Shown here piece after piece: positions 1 through 8,094 of a DNA stretch of 61,953 bases (positions within the stretch are counted from its first letter, which is position 1; every line of letters begins with the position of its first letter). Under the pieces are notes generated by a model, which did no database searches, was not told the origin of the DNA, and saw nothing but the letters and a program-made list of their open reading frames with translations. Made by a program: the position numbers and the translations under genes. Source of the DNA: JAULUH01 sp032111745 (GTDB lineage Bacteria > Chloroflexota > Anaerolineae > JAAEKA01); the NCBI GenBank assembly GCA_032111745.1, contig JAULUH010000051.1:1-61953 (forward strand). The letters run 5' to 3'.

Positions 1-538
1 AACTGTCCGCGGCCAGCTCCAGCACGGCCAGGCTGTGCTGCGGCTCCAGCTCGCCGGCGGCGATGGAGAGGCCGTAGCGGCCATTGATGCTGCCCTGGTT
101 ACGGAAGACCGGCTGGGGGCCACGGGACAGCACGGCGGCGATCAGCTCCTTGGCCGTGGTCTTGCCGGTGGAGCCGGTGATGGCGACGGTGGTGAGGCCG
201 GGGCGCTGCAGGGCGTGGCGGGCGTAGGCCGTGAGCGCGGCCCGGGTGTCGGGCACGACCACACAGGTGACGCCGCGGCTACTGAGGTCGACGGGCCGCT
301 GGCAGAGCACGCCGCGGGCACCCCGGGCCACGGCCTCCTCGATATAGTCGTGCCCATCGCCCTTGTCGGTCTTGACGGCGACGAACATCGGGCCGGGGGC
401 GTGGGTGCTGTAGCCCGGGGGTTCGGTTTCCAGGGCCAGGAGGCGTGAGTCGTAGGAGAAGGCGGAGAAGCGCTGCGCGAAACCAGGGCCGTGCAGCCGT
501 CCACCAGTAGTTGCCAGCAGGTCGAAAAGCTCTATCAC
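1..538 (-). CDS. murF: MurF-like Mur ligase (3' end cut by window)
   Basis: This is the N-terminal part (about 179 residues) of an ATP-dependent Mur ligase, the cytoplasmic enzyme class that adds amino acids to UDP-MurNAc in peptidoglycan synthesis. A GTG at 538 opens the frame. Residues 26-110 look like the Mur ligase N-terminal domain, with a SYDSR motif followed by FVAVKTDKGDGHDYI, as in MurF. The P-loop TGSTGKTTAKE lies near residues 121-131. The frame continues past the window start, so the central and C-terminal domains are not visible. MurF (D-Ala-D-Ala adding) fits the N-domain best; MurE or an atypical Mur ligase cannot be excluded. Confidence 0.8.
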   Translation of the reverse strand, partial: MIELFDLLATTGGRLHGPGFAQRFSAFSYDSRLLALETEPPGYSTHAPGPMFVAVKTDKGDGHDYIEEAVARGARGVLCQRPVDLSSRGVTCVVVPDTRAALTAYARHALQRPGLTTVAITGSTGKTTAKELIAAVLSRGPQPVFRNQGSINGRYGLSIAAGELEPQHSLAVLELAADS

Positions 539-653
539 ACCTGGTATCCACCACCGCCTGAGGTGGCCGGCACCTGGAACAGGGCCGGCCGCGCGGCACG
601 GATTGTAGCACACGGCCACGGAGCAAGCAAGGGCCTGGCCTGGCGCGGGCGTT

Positions 654-681
654 TTGGCCCGTCTGGCAGCTATGCTATACT
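654..681 (+). promoter_or_regulatory. promoter of the DUF2231 gene, extended -10
   Basis: TTGGCC (654-659), a 16-bp spacer and TATACT (676-681) preceded by TGC (extended -10). The ATG at 688 follows after only six bases, so the mRNA would start at or beside the start codon. Confidence 0.6.
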
Positions 682-687
682 CGCCCC

Positions 688-1125
688 ATGCCGATCTTCT
701 CCCCGTTGCACCCGCGCTTCGTACATTTCCCGATTGCCCTGCTGGTGACCGGCAGCGTGGCTGCGCTGGCCTATATGCTGTTCTGGCGGCGGGCGCCGTT
801 GGCGCTCCTGGCCTGGTCCACGATCTTCCTGGGCTGGCTGGCGGTGTTTGCCGCCGTGCTCACAGGGTTGATCGACCAGAGCCGGGCCGTCATCGACGCC
901 GAGGCGCTGGACCTGATGAACATGCACATCGCGGCCGGCATAGCCCTGATCGTCGTGTACGGACTGCTACTCTATCTGCGCCTGCGCGAGCCCGGCGTGC
1001 TGGATAACCCGCGGCAGCGCCTGGTCCTGTTCCTGTTGCTGGTGTTGGGGGTGGCCGTGGTCGTAGTGGAGGGAGGGATCGGCGGCATCCTGGTCTATGA
1101 TTTTGGCGTCGGCGTCGGCGGGTGA
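688..1125 (+). CDS. DUF2231-type membrane protein
   Basis: A 145-residue integral membrane protein with four hydrophobic segments (about residues 12-32, 37-58, 80-96 and 108-130). The N-terminal HPRFVHFPIALLV stretch is the hallmark of the DUF2231 family, whose His residues have been suggested to bind metal or haem; the function is unknown. No Shine-Dalgarno precedes the ATG, and a -10 box lies six bases upstream, which suggests near-leaderless translation. It stands alone between a divergent murF-like gene and the amino-acid transporter leader. Confidence 0.8.
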   Translation: MPIFSPLHPRFVHFPIALLVTGSVAALAYMLFWRRAPLALLAWSTIFLGWLAVFAAVLTGLIDQSRAVIDAEALDLMNMHIAAGIALIVVYGLLLYLRLREPGVLDNPRQRLVLFLLLVLGVAVVVVEGGIGGILVYDFGVGVGG

Positions 1126-1157
1126 GATGGCAGTTGATCGATGTGGAAAAAGTTGGT

Positions 1158-1187
1158 TTGACACATCGCCGATACTCATGGTATAGT
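1158..1187 (+). promoter_or_regulatory. promoter of the aap amino-acid transporter operon
   Basis: TTGACA (1158-1163), an 18-bp spacer and TATAGT (1182-1187). It lies about 260 bp before aapJ, giving an unusually long 5' leader. Confidence 0.65.
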
Positions 1188-1450
1188 TGCCCATCCCGCG
1201 AGGGATGGTTGCATGACGCACAAAGGGGTGCTTGGGGTGTACTGAGGCGGCTGGCATCGCCGGCAGGTTGTGATGGTACCTGGACCGGCAACTACCCGCA
1301 GAGCTCGAGCGGCAGCTTCGCAAGCGAGCGCTGATCCATGCAGGAAGGAGGATATCTGGCACAAACTGACCATCTGACGATTCCGGCGATCGCCCATCCC
1401 CGTCTGCCGGAGCATGGCCTGTTCAACCCGTGATTTCAAGGAGGAGTGCG
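1188..1450 (+). promoter_or_regulatory. long structured 5' leader of aapJ
   Basis: About 260 nt of untranslated leader with clear stem-loops. A 7-bp stem CCATCCC/GGGATGG closes a GCGA (GNRA) tetraloop at 1191-1208. A two-part stem, GCCGG plus CAGGT pairing with ACCTG plus CCGGC across a 2-nt bulge, spans 1259-1289. A further CAGC/GCTG hairpin lies near 1313-1334. No known riboswitch consensus could be assigned. Its position before an amino-acid importer makes a regulatory role plausible, by inference only. Confidence 0.4.
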
Positions 1451-2584
1451 ATGAAACTCAAGCATCTGGGCATCTTGTCTGTGATCGTGGCCCTGGCGGT
1501 GGTATTTGCGGCGTGTGCGCCGCCCGCTGCTGTTCCGGTCCCCGAGGCCGCCGCACCTGCTGCGCAGCCAGGGGAGGCTGCACCGGCGGAGCAGCCGGCG
1601 GAGGCGGCGCCAGCAGCGCAGCCCACTGCAGCAGGGATCCTGGACGCTGTGAAGGCGCGCGGCAAGGTGGTGTGCGGCGTGCACAACAGCCTGCCGGGCT
1701 TTGGCTACCTGGACGCCGACGGCAAGAGCGCCGGCTTTGACATCGACCTGTGCCGGGCCGTGGCCGCGGCAGTGTTTGGCGACCCAGGCGCCGTCGAGTT
1801 CGTGCCCATCTCGGCCGCCGAGCGGGGGCCGGCGTTGCAGACCCGCGAGGTGGACCTGGTGGCCCGCAACATGACCTGGACCTCGAGCCGGGAGGCCCAG
1901 TGGGGTACTTTCACCCATGTCATGTTTTACGATGGCCAGGGCATGCTGGTGAAGGCGGACAGCGGGTTCACGACGCTGGAGGACCTCAGCGGGGCCACCA
2001 TCTGCGTGACCACGGGCACCACCACGGAACAGAACCTGGCCGATGCCTTTCGCGAGCTGGGGCTGGAGTTCACCGCGGTCACCTTTGAGGATACGGCTGC
2101 AGTCTATGGCGCCTATGAGGATGGGCGCTGCGATGCCGCCACCAGCGACAAGTCGCAGCTGGCGGCCGTGCGCAGTGGCTTCGCCAACCCCGACGACCAC
2201 GTCATCATGGACGTGACCATGTCCAAGGAGCCGCTGACCCCGGCTGTGCCGGCCGGCGATGACAAGTGGGCGGACGTGGTGAAGACGGTCATGTGGACCC
2301 TGATCAACGCCGAGGAGCTGGGCGTCACCTCCCAGAACGTGGAGGAGATGGTGAACAGCGAGAACGTGGTGATCAAGCGCATGCTGGGCGGCGAGGGTAG
2401 CTTCGGCCAGGAGGACCTGGGCCTGGACCTGGACTTCGCCGTCGACGTGTTGAAGGCGGTGGGCAACTATGGCGAGATCTACGACCGCTATATGGGGCCC
2501 GGCGGCGCCTCGTTCACCCTGGACCGCGGCCTGAACCAACTGTGGACCAATGGCGGCCTGATCTACGCGCCGCCGCTGCGGTAG
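1451..2584 (+). CDS. aapJ: amino-acid ABC transporter substrate-binding lipoprotein (AapJ/BztA type)
   Basis: Extracellular binding protein of a polar or general L-amino-acid importer, 377 residues. The ATG at 1451 is chosen because AAGGAGGAG lies just upstream; a longer GTG frame would bury that site. The lipoprotein signal peptide ends at AVVFAAC with Cys22, followed by an Ala/Pro/Glu-rich linker to about residue 60. The mature part (GILDAVKARGKVVCGVH..., GFDIDLCRAVAAAVFGD, then a DLVARNMTWTSSREAQ region) matches the AapJ branch of periplasmic-binding-protein type 2 folds. It is followed by a strong hairpin and then two permeases and the ATPase. Confidence 0.93.
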   Translation: MKLKHLGILSVIVALAVVFAACAPPAAVPVPEAAAPAAQPGEAAPAEQPAEAAPAAQPTAAGILDAVKARGKVVCGVHNSLPGFGYLDADGKSAGFDIDLCRAVAAAVFGDPGAVEFVPISAAERGPALQTREVDLVARNMTWTSSREAQWGTFTHVMFYDGQGMLVKADSGFTTLEDLSGATICVTTGTTTEQNLADAFRELGLEFTAVTFEDTAAVYGAYEDGRCDAATSDKSQLAAVRSGFANPDDHVIMDVTMSKEPLTPAVPAGDDKWADVVKTVMWTLINAEELGVTSQNVEEMVNSENVVIKRMLGGEGSFGQEDLGLDLDFAVDVLKAVGNYGEIYDRYMGPGGASFTLDRGLNQLWTNGGLIYAPPLR

Positions 2585-2596
2585 CGCAACTCACGG

Positions 2597-2625
2597 ACCT
2601 CGGAGGTCTGCAAGACCTCCGAGGT
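2597..2625. terminator. 13-bp hairpin between aapJ and aapQ
   Basis: A perfect 13-bp inverted repeat (2597-2609 with 2613-2625) around a 3-nt GCA loop, followed by TTGTTCCCC. It probably acts as a partial terminator or 3'-end stabiliser that lets the binding protein be made in excess over the membrane parts. It could also be a dispersed palindromic repeat. Confidence 0.6.
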
Positions 2626-2651
2626 TTGTTCCCCCTCTCGTCGCAACCGTT

Positions 2652-3836
2652 ATGACCACCCTACCCGGCTTTCTGACCAGGAAGGGCGTTCCCCTTTGGC
2701 GCGACGTGCAGGTGCTGAAGTGGGTGGCCCAGATCGCTTCGGCGGTGCTGGTGGTGGGATTCCTGGTCTTTTTCGTCAGCAACGTGGTACGGGCCGCCAA
2801 TACCCGGGGGTTGGGGCTGGGCTTCGGTTTCCTCGACGGCACTGCGGGCTTTCCTATCGGAGAGTCCGTCATCCCCTATGACCCGGCCCGCTCTTTTGGC
2901 TATGCCCTGTGGGCCGGCTTCCTGAATACCCTCAAGGTAGCCGCGGCCGGCATCGTGCTGGCGACCATCCTGGGCTTCATCGTGGCCCTGGGCCGGCTGT
3001 CCAGCAACTGGCTGGTCAGCAACATCGCCGGGGTCTACGTCAATATCGTGCGCAACATACCCCTGCTGGTGCAGCTGTTCATCTGGTACTTCGCCGTGTT
3101 TCAGCAGCTGCCGCCGGTGCGGGAGGCTATGACCCTGCCCGGTCCGGTCTACCTGAGCCAGCGCGGGCTGTACATGGTGGGGGTGCAGCCTACCGCGACC
3201 TTTAGCCAGTGGCTGCCGTTCGTGATTGCCGGCCTGGCGCTGGGGGGCCTGGTCCAGTGGGCGCTGACCCGGTACCAGGTGCGCACGGGGCGCAGCACCT
3301 ACGCCTTCGTCTTCGCCACGCTGGTGCTCGTCGGCCTGCCGGTGCTGGGCTGGTTGATGGTGGGCACGCCGTTGGAGAAGACCGCGCCTGAGCTGGGGCG
3401 CTTCAACTTCGAGGGCGGCATGCGCCTGACCCCCGAGTTCGCCGCGCTGCTGGTGGGGCTGGTGGTCTACACGGCGGCATATATTGCCGAGGTCTTTCGA
3501 TCGGGCCTGCTGGCGGTGCAAAAGGGGCAGGTGGAGGCTGCACGGGCGTTGGGGTTGAATCCGCTGCAGACCCTGCGCCTGGTGGTGTTGCCCCTGGCGC
3601 TGCGGGTGATCATCCCGCCGTTGATCAGCCAGTATCTGAACCTGACCAAGAACTCCAGCCTGGCGATTGTGATCGGCTATCCTGACCTGTTTTTCGTCGG
3701 GCGGACGATCATCAACCAGGCGGGGCAGGCCGTGCCGGTTTTCCTGTTGATCATGGCCGCGTACCTGGCGCTGAGCCTGCTGACCTCGCTGGTGCTGAAC
3801 CTCTATAATCGCCGCGTGCAGGTGGTGGAGCGTTGA
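2652..3836 (+). CDS. aapQ: amino-acid ABC transporter permease (AapQ/BztB type)
   Basis: Inner-membrane permease, 394 residues, of the same importer. A hydrophobic N-terminal helix is followed by the His/Glu/Gln/Arg/opine permease domain, visible as ANIVRNIPLLVQLF-like sequence (residues ~130-145) and the EAA loop AEVFRSGLLAVQKGQVEAARALG (residues ~278-300), which contacts the ATPase. The large insertion between the first permease helices and the EAA loop is typical of AapQ rather than short HisQ-like permeases. The TGA overlaps the aapM start region, with one base between stop and ATG. Confidence 0.92.
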   Translation: MTTLPGFLTRKGVPLWRDVQVLKWVAQIASAVLVVGFLVFFVSNVVRAANTRGLGLGFGFLDGTAGFPIGESVIPYDPARSFGYALWAGFLNTLKVAAAGIVLATILGFIVALGRLSSNWLVSNIAGVYVNIVRNIPLLVQLFIWYFAVFQQLPPVREAMTLPGPVYLSQRGLYMVGVQPTATFSQWLPFVIAGLALGGLVQWALTRYQVRTGRSTYAFVFATLVLVGLPVLGWLMVGTPLEKTAPELGRFNFEGGMRLTPEFAALLVGLVVYTAAYIAEVFRSGLLAVQKGQVEAARALGLNPLQTLRLVVLPLALRVIIPPLISQYLNLTKNSSLAIVIGYPDLFFVGRTIINQAGQAVPVFLLIMAAYLALSLLTSLVLNLYNRRVQVVER

Positions 3837-3837
3837 G

Positions 3838-5046
3838 ATGGCGATAACCGGTGAGACTACCCTGCGCCCGCCGGCCCGGCCCGGCCCACTGCTGTGGCTG
3901 CGCAAGAACCTCTTCAATGGCTGGTTCAATACCCTGCTGACCATCGCCTCGGCGACGGTGATCTTCCTGGTGGCCCGTGGGCTGCTGGGCTGGATATTCT
4001 TCCAGGCCGATTGGAGCCCGGTGGTGGAGAACCTGCGCCTGTATGCGGTGGGGCCATATCCCCAGGAGCAGATGTGGCGCGTCTGGTTCATCGTGGGCAT
4101 GGTGTCCTTCCTGATGGGGGTCAGCGCTGGCAAGTGGCGCGGCACGGTGCTCACCTTTGCCTGGGCGATGGGTATTGGCTACCTGGTGCTGGCGCTGCTG
4201 CCCATCAGCCTGGAATATCTGGCTCTGGACAGCCGCCTCAGGCTGATGGTGAATCCCCTGTTGATCGGGCTGGGGTACCTGGCGGGGAGCAGGTTGTCCA
4301 TCAAGAGTCGCTGGATTCCAGTAGCCTGGGGCGTTTCGTTTGTGCTCACCCTGGTGCTGTTGGGCGGCCTGCGCAACGCGGTGGCGCTGCCCTACGTGGA
4401 GAGCGGCCAGTGGGGTGGCCTGCTGCTGACCTTCTTGCTGGCCATTGTGGGCATCGTGGCCTCCTTCCCCATCGGCATCCTGCTGGCACTGGGGCGCCAG
4501 AGCAGTCTGCCCGTGGTCAAGGCCATGTGCGTGGTGTTCATCGAGGTGGTGCGCGGGGTGCCTCTGGTGACCATCCTGTTCATGACTTCCATCCTGTTGC
4601 CCCTGTTTCTGCCGGATACCATTCGGATCGACCGCGTGCTGCGGGCGATGCTGGGGATGACGCTGTTTGCGGCAGCCTACATGGCGGAGAACGTGCGCGG
4701 TGGGCTGCAGTCGATCCCCGGGGGCCAGGTCGAAGCGGCGAAGGCCATGGGGCTGAACAACTTCCAGACCACGGTGTTGATTGTGTTGCCGCAGGCGCTG
4801 CGCGTGGTGATCCCGGCCATCGTGGGGCAGTTCATCGCCCTGTTCATGGACACTACGCTGGCCATCATCGTGGGCCTGTTGGAGCTGCTGGCCGTCGGCC
4901 GCGCGATCCTGAACAGCAACCCGCAGTGGCTGCTGCTGGACATGGAGGTCTACGGCTTCATCGCCCTGGTGTTCTGGATCTTCACCTTCGCCATGGCTTA
5001 TGCGAGCCGGCGCGTGGAAGTGGCTGTGGGCCTGGGCAAGCGCTAG
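3838..5046 (+). CDS. aapM: amino-acid ABC transporter permease (AapM/BztC type)
   Basis: Second permease, 402 residues, forming the membrane heterodimer with AapQ. The N-terminal half carries several extra hydrophobic segments (residues ~25-185). The C-terminal half is the conserved permease domain with VFIEVVRGVPLVTILF (~residues 230-246) and the EAA loop AENVRGGLQSIPGGQVEAAK (~282-301). It begins one base after aapQ and is followed 17 bp later by the ATPase gene, so translational coupling is likely. Confidence 0.92.
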   Translation: MAITGETTLRPPARPGPLLWLRKNLFNGWFNTLLTIASATVIFLVARGLLGWIFFQADWSPVVENLRLYAVGPYPQEQMWRVWFIVGMVSFLMGVSAGKWRGTVLTFAWAMGIGYLVLALLPISLEYLALDSRLRLMVNPLLIGLGYLAGSRLSIKSRWIPVAWGVSFVLTLVLLGGLRNAVALPYVESGQWGGLLLTFLLAIVGIVASFPIGILLALGRQSSLPVVKAMCVVFIEVVRGVPLVTILFMTSILLPLFLPDTIRIDRVLRAMLGMTLFAAAYMAENVRGGLQSIPGGQVEAAKAMGLNNFQTTVLIVLPQALRVVIPAIVGQFIALFMDTTLAIIVGLLELLAVGRAILNSNPQWLLLDMEVYGFIALVFWIFTFAMAYASRRVEVAVGLGKR

Positions 5047-5063
5047 ACGAGGAGAGGACACCG

Positions 5064-5813
<750 letters not shown>

Positions 5814-5856
5814 GTGGCAGGATTAAGGAGAGCCTGAGCCCCGGTGGGGTGACGGC

Positions 5857-5899
5857 AACAGGCCTGCAGTCCAGCCACTGGCCGGTTCACAGGCCTGTT
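5857..5899. terminator. inverted repeat between convergent genes
   Basis: A 10-bp perfect inverted repeat (5857-5866 with 5890-5899) with a 23-nt loop lies between aapP and the convergent small gene. It may serve as a bidirectional terminator, but it has no clear T-tract. Confidence 0.35.
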
Positions 5900-5941
5900 A
5901 TTGTAGCTCCCGATGGCGCGGGCCATCGCTGAGGATGAGCT

Positions 5942-6157
5942 TCAGGAGGCGTCTTCAGTTATGGCCGGGGGGCTGCCGGCCTGGCGATAGGCCTGCTGCA
6001 GCCGTCGCAAGGGTACCTTGTTGGCGCGGCGGCAGGTAGGGCAGGGGATGGGCGCGGACTTGGGGTGCTTGTCGCCGATCTCTTGCATGACCAGGGCCAG
6101 GTCAGCGTCGCTCAGGTTGATGGGGGCACGGCAATAGGTGCAGGTGATATTAAGCAC
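5942..6157 (-). CDS. small zinc-ribbon-like protein
   Basis: A 71-residue protein starting with GTG at 6157. Two CxxC pairs (CTYC at residues 6-9 and CPTC at about 39-42) predict one zinc-binding ribbon. The C-terminal half is basic and helical. It lies 21 bp downstream of another small CxxC protein on the same strand, so the two are probably co-transcribed. No specific family is recognised; nucleic-acid or protein binding is a guess. Confidence 0.6.
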   Translation of the reverse strand: MLNITCTYCRAPINLSDADLALVMQEIGDKHPKSAPIPCPTCRRANKVPLRRLQQAYRQAGSPPAITEDAS

Positions 6158-6178
6158 GGAGCGGAACCTTTCCTCTGC

Positions 6179-6445
6179 TCACGGGTGGTTGATGACCTCC
6201 CAGATCCCGTCTGACAGGTGGATCACCGAGAGACACGATCTACAGGTAGCCTCGTCCTCGGCGGTCTTGCGGGCCAGGTGCGAGCAAGTGGGACAGACAA
6301 TGGCCGCGCGCTGCGCGGCCTGGCGCAGTAACATCTCGACGACCTCCGACGCGTCCTCCAGGCCCATCTCCTCGCGCAAGAGATCGACAGCCTCCCGGTC
6401 ATAGTCGCTCAGCTTGATCGAGATCTGGTTATCAACTTCAGTCAT
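6179..6445 (-). CDS. small protein with helical N-terminus and CxxC pairs
   Basis: An 88-residue protein. The start at 6445 is supported by AAGGAGGACCC directly upstream. Residues 1-48 (ISIKLSDYDREAVDLLREEMGLEDASEVV) resemble a short antitoxin/RHH-like DNA-binding or dimerisation segment. Residues 50-72 hold CPTC and CRSC pairs spaced for one zinc site. First gene of a two-gene operon with the 71-residue zinc-ribbon protein. The function is not known; a small transcription factor is plausible. Confidence 0.65.
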   Translation of the reverse strand: MTEVDNQISIKLSDYDREAVDLLREEMGLEDASEVVEMLLRQAAQRAAIVCPTCSHLARKTAEDEATCRSCLSVIHLSDGIWEVINHP

Positions 6446-6554
6446 GGGTCCTCCTTAGGGGCATTGTCCGCCTGGCGCCCGGATTATAGTCGATGACAGG
6501 TCTGGCGCCAAAACGGCTGAGTCTTTGGCGGGCGGCAGGGGGTTTGGCGCCGGC

Positions 6555-7901
6555 CTAGGCACTGCGCCTGACCAGCAAGGTGAAGCCGCGACGGTCGACC
6601 ACCGTAACCTCTGTGCCGACGGGGGCCGGCCCGGGATCATCCTGCAGCTCGGCGTTCCACCACTCGCCCTGGAGCATCACCTTGCCGGCCGGGTTGAGCT
6701 CGGCGCGTACCATCGCCTGCTTGCCGACCATGCTTTCCTGGCCCCAGGTAGGCCGGCGTCGCTGAGCCTGTAAGGCCTTGGCGACGACGAAGCTGAAGAA
6801 CAGGGCCGAAGCCAGGGCCAGGATGATGATGGTGGCCCAGGGGATGGCCACCTCCGTGCCGCTAAACAGGATCACGGCGCCGAGAATGAAGGTGGCGACG
6901 CCACTGAGTGTCAACACTCCGTGGGTTGGGGCCTTGATATCGGCCAGGAAGAGGACGAAACTCAGGGCCAGGAAGCCCAGACCAACCCAGTTGGCGTTTA
7001 GTATGCCCAGGGCATAGAGGCCCAGGAGCAGTCCGGTGGCCCCGACGATGCCCAAGACATAGCCGCCGGGCTGCGAGACCTCGCCGATGATGGCCTGCAC
7101 GCCGAGCACGATGAGCAGGATGGCGATGCCAGGGATGACGATGGCGTTGATGATGGTGTTGAGGAAGGCCTCCAGGCCTGTGAGGGGTTGCTCCTGGACG
7201 CTGGCACCGGCGAGGCGTAGGGGCTGGCTGCGGCCGTTCACCTCTACCTCAAACCCATCGAGCTGTTGCAGTAAGTCGTCGACGTCTACGGCGATGGTGT
7301 CGATCACGCCGAGGGCCAGGGCCTGCTCGGCGGTGGCGGCCCGGGCCTCGGTCACGGCCTGGCGTGCCCATTCCACGGCCTGGTCGCCGCGGCGCCGGGC
7401 CAGGTTTTCGATGTCGGCCTCCAGGATATTGGTGATCTTGCTGCGCAGGGTCTCGCCGATCTCTTGGCCACCCTCGGCCACGGGGCTGGCGGCGCCGATG
7501 GAGCTGCCGGGAGCCATGGCGGCCGCGTGCCCGGCCAGGGTGATGAAGGTGCCGGCTGAGCCGGCCGTGGCGCCGGAGGGCCACACGTACACGATGATTG
7601 GCACCGGAGAGGAGCGCATCATCTTGACGATATCCTGGGTCAGGTCCACCTGCCCGCCTGGCGTGTCCAGCCGCAGGATGATCGCCGCCGCACCGAGCCC
7701 TTCGGCCTGCTCGATGCTGCGCTCAAGATAGGAGATCAGGATGGGATTGACGGGCCCGTCGAAGGTGAGCAGGAGCACAGGGTTGGCGTCCTGTGCGGCC
7801 ATGGGGGTAACTAGCAGGAGCAAAGCTAGGAGCCCCAGGAGGAGCCACCTGGCCGGCAATCGCAAGCTATAGATCCTGAAGCTCTGGTTGACGTGCGCCA
7901 T
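6555..7901 (-). CDS. nfeD: NfeD/SppA-like membrane serine protease (ClpP-class)
   Basis: Membrane-anchored protein of 448 residues. The start at 7901 is preferred over 7937 because CAGGCAGG precedes it. A signal anchor (residues ~10-35) leads into an extracellular ClpP/SppA-like protease domain (ILRLDTPGG, then GATAGSAGTFI with the presumed nucleophile Ser, then APGSSIGAASPV and a downstream RSK that could give the Lys of a Ser/Lys dyad). Several membrane helices follow (~residues 235-375), then an NfeD-type OB-fold C-terminus. Family members partner stomatin-like proteins, but no stomatin gene is nearby. Confidence 0.9.
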   Translation of the reverse strand: MAHVNQSFRIYSLRLPARWLLLGLLALLLLVTPMAAQDANPVLLLTFDGPVNPILISYLERSIEQAEGLGAAAIILRLDTPGGQVDLTQDIVKMMRSSPVPIIVYVWPSGATAGSAGTFITLAGHAAAMAPGSSIGAASPVAEGGQEIGETLRSKITNILEADIENLARRRGDQAVEWARQAVTEARAATAEQALALGVIDTIAVDVDDLLQQLDGFEVEVNGRSQPLRLAGASVQEQPLTGLEAFLNTIINAIVIPGIAILLIVLGVQAIIGEVSQPGGYVLGIVGATGLLLGLYALGILNANWVGLGFLALSFVLFLADIKAPTHGVLTLSGVATFILGAVILFSGTEVAIPWATIIILALASALFFSFVVAKALQAQRRRPTWGQESMVGKQAMVRAELNPAGKVMLQGEWWNAELQDDPGPAPVGTEVTVVDRRGFTLLVRRSA

Positions 7902-8039
7902 GGTTGGCCTGCCTGTCTGATGAACCAGGGTTAGCATCGCGAAGGCTAACCTCTATCCTGATTATAGCCGATCTGATGGTCCTTTTCAAGGGGTGTGGCG
8001 TCCAATCGGGAGATCAGGGGTGCAGGTCCCAACCAGCAC

Positions 8040-8076
8040 AAAAAAGCAGGCCCCCAGCTTGCGCTGGAGGCCTGCT
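8040..8076 (-). terminator. rho-independent terminator of the secreted four-module protein
   Basis: On the minus strand a GC-rich stem AGCAGGCCTCCAGC/GCTGGGGGCCTGCT closes a four-base GCAA-type loop and runs straight into TTTTTTG. It lies 20 bp after the stop codon at 8095. Confidence 0.9.
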
Positions 8077-8094
8077 CGGGAGGGGACAGGCTGG

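Noticed and set aside
36..448. Plus-strand open frame over the murF-like gene
   Set aside because: It is Gly/Ala-rich with no family features; the minus strand encodes a clear Mur ligase P-loop.
1264..1289. T-box riboswitch suggested by TGGTACC in the aapJ leader
   Set aside because: The full T-box core (GGGTGGNACCGCG) and Stem I motifs are not present; the bases belong to a simple two-part hairpin.
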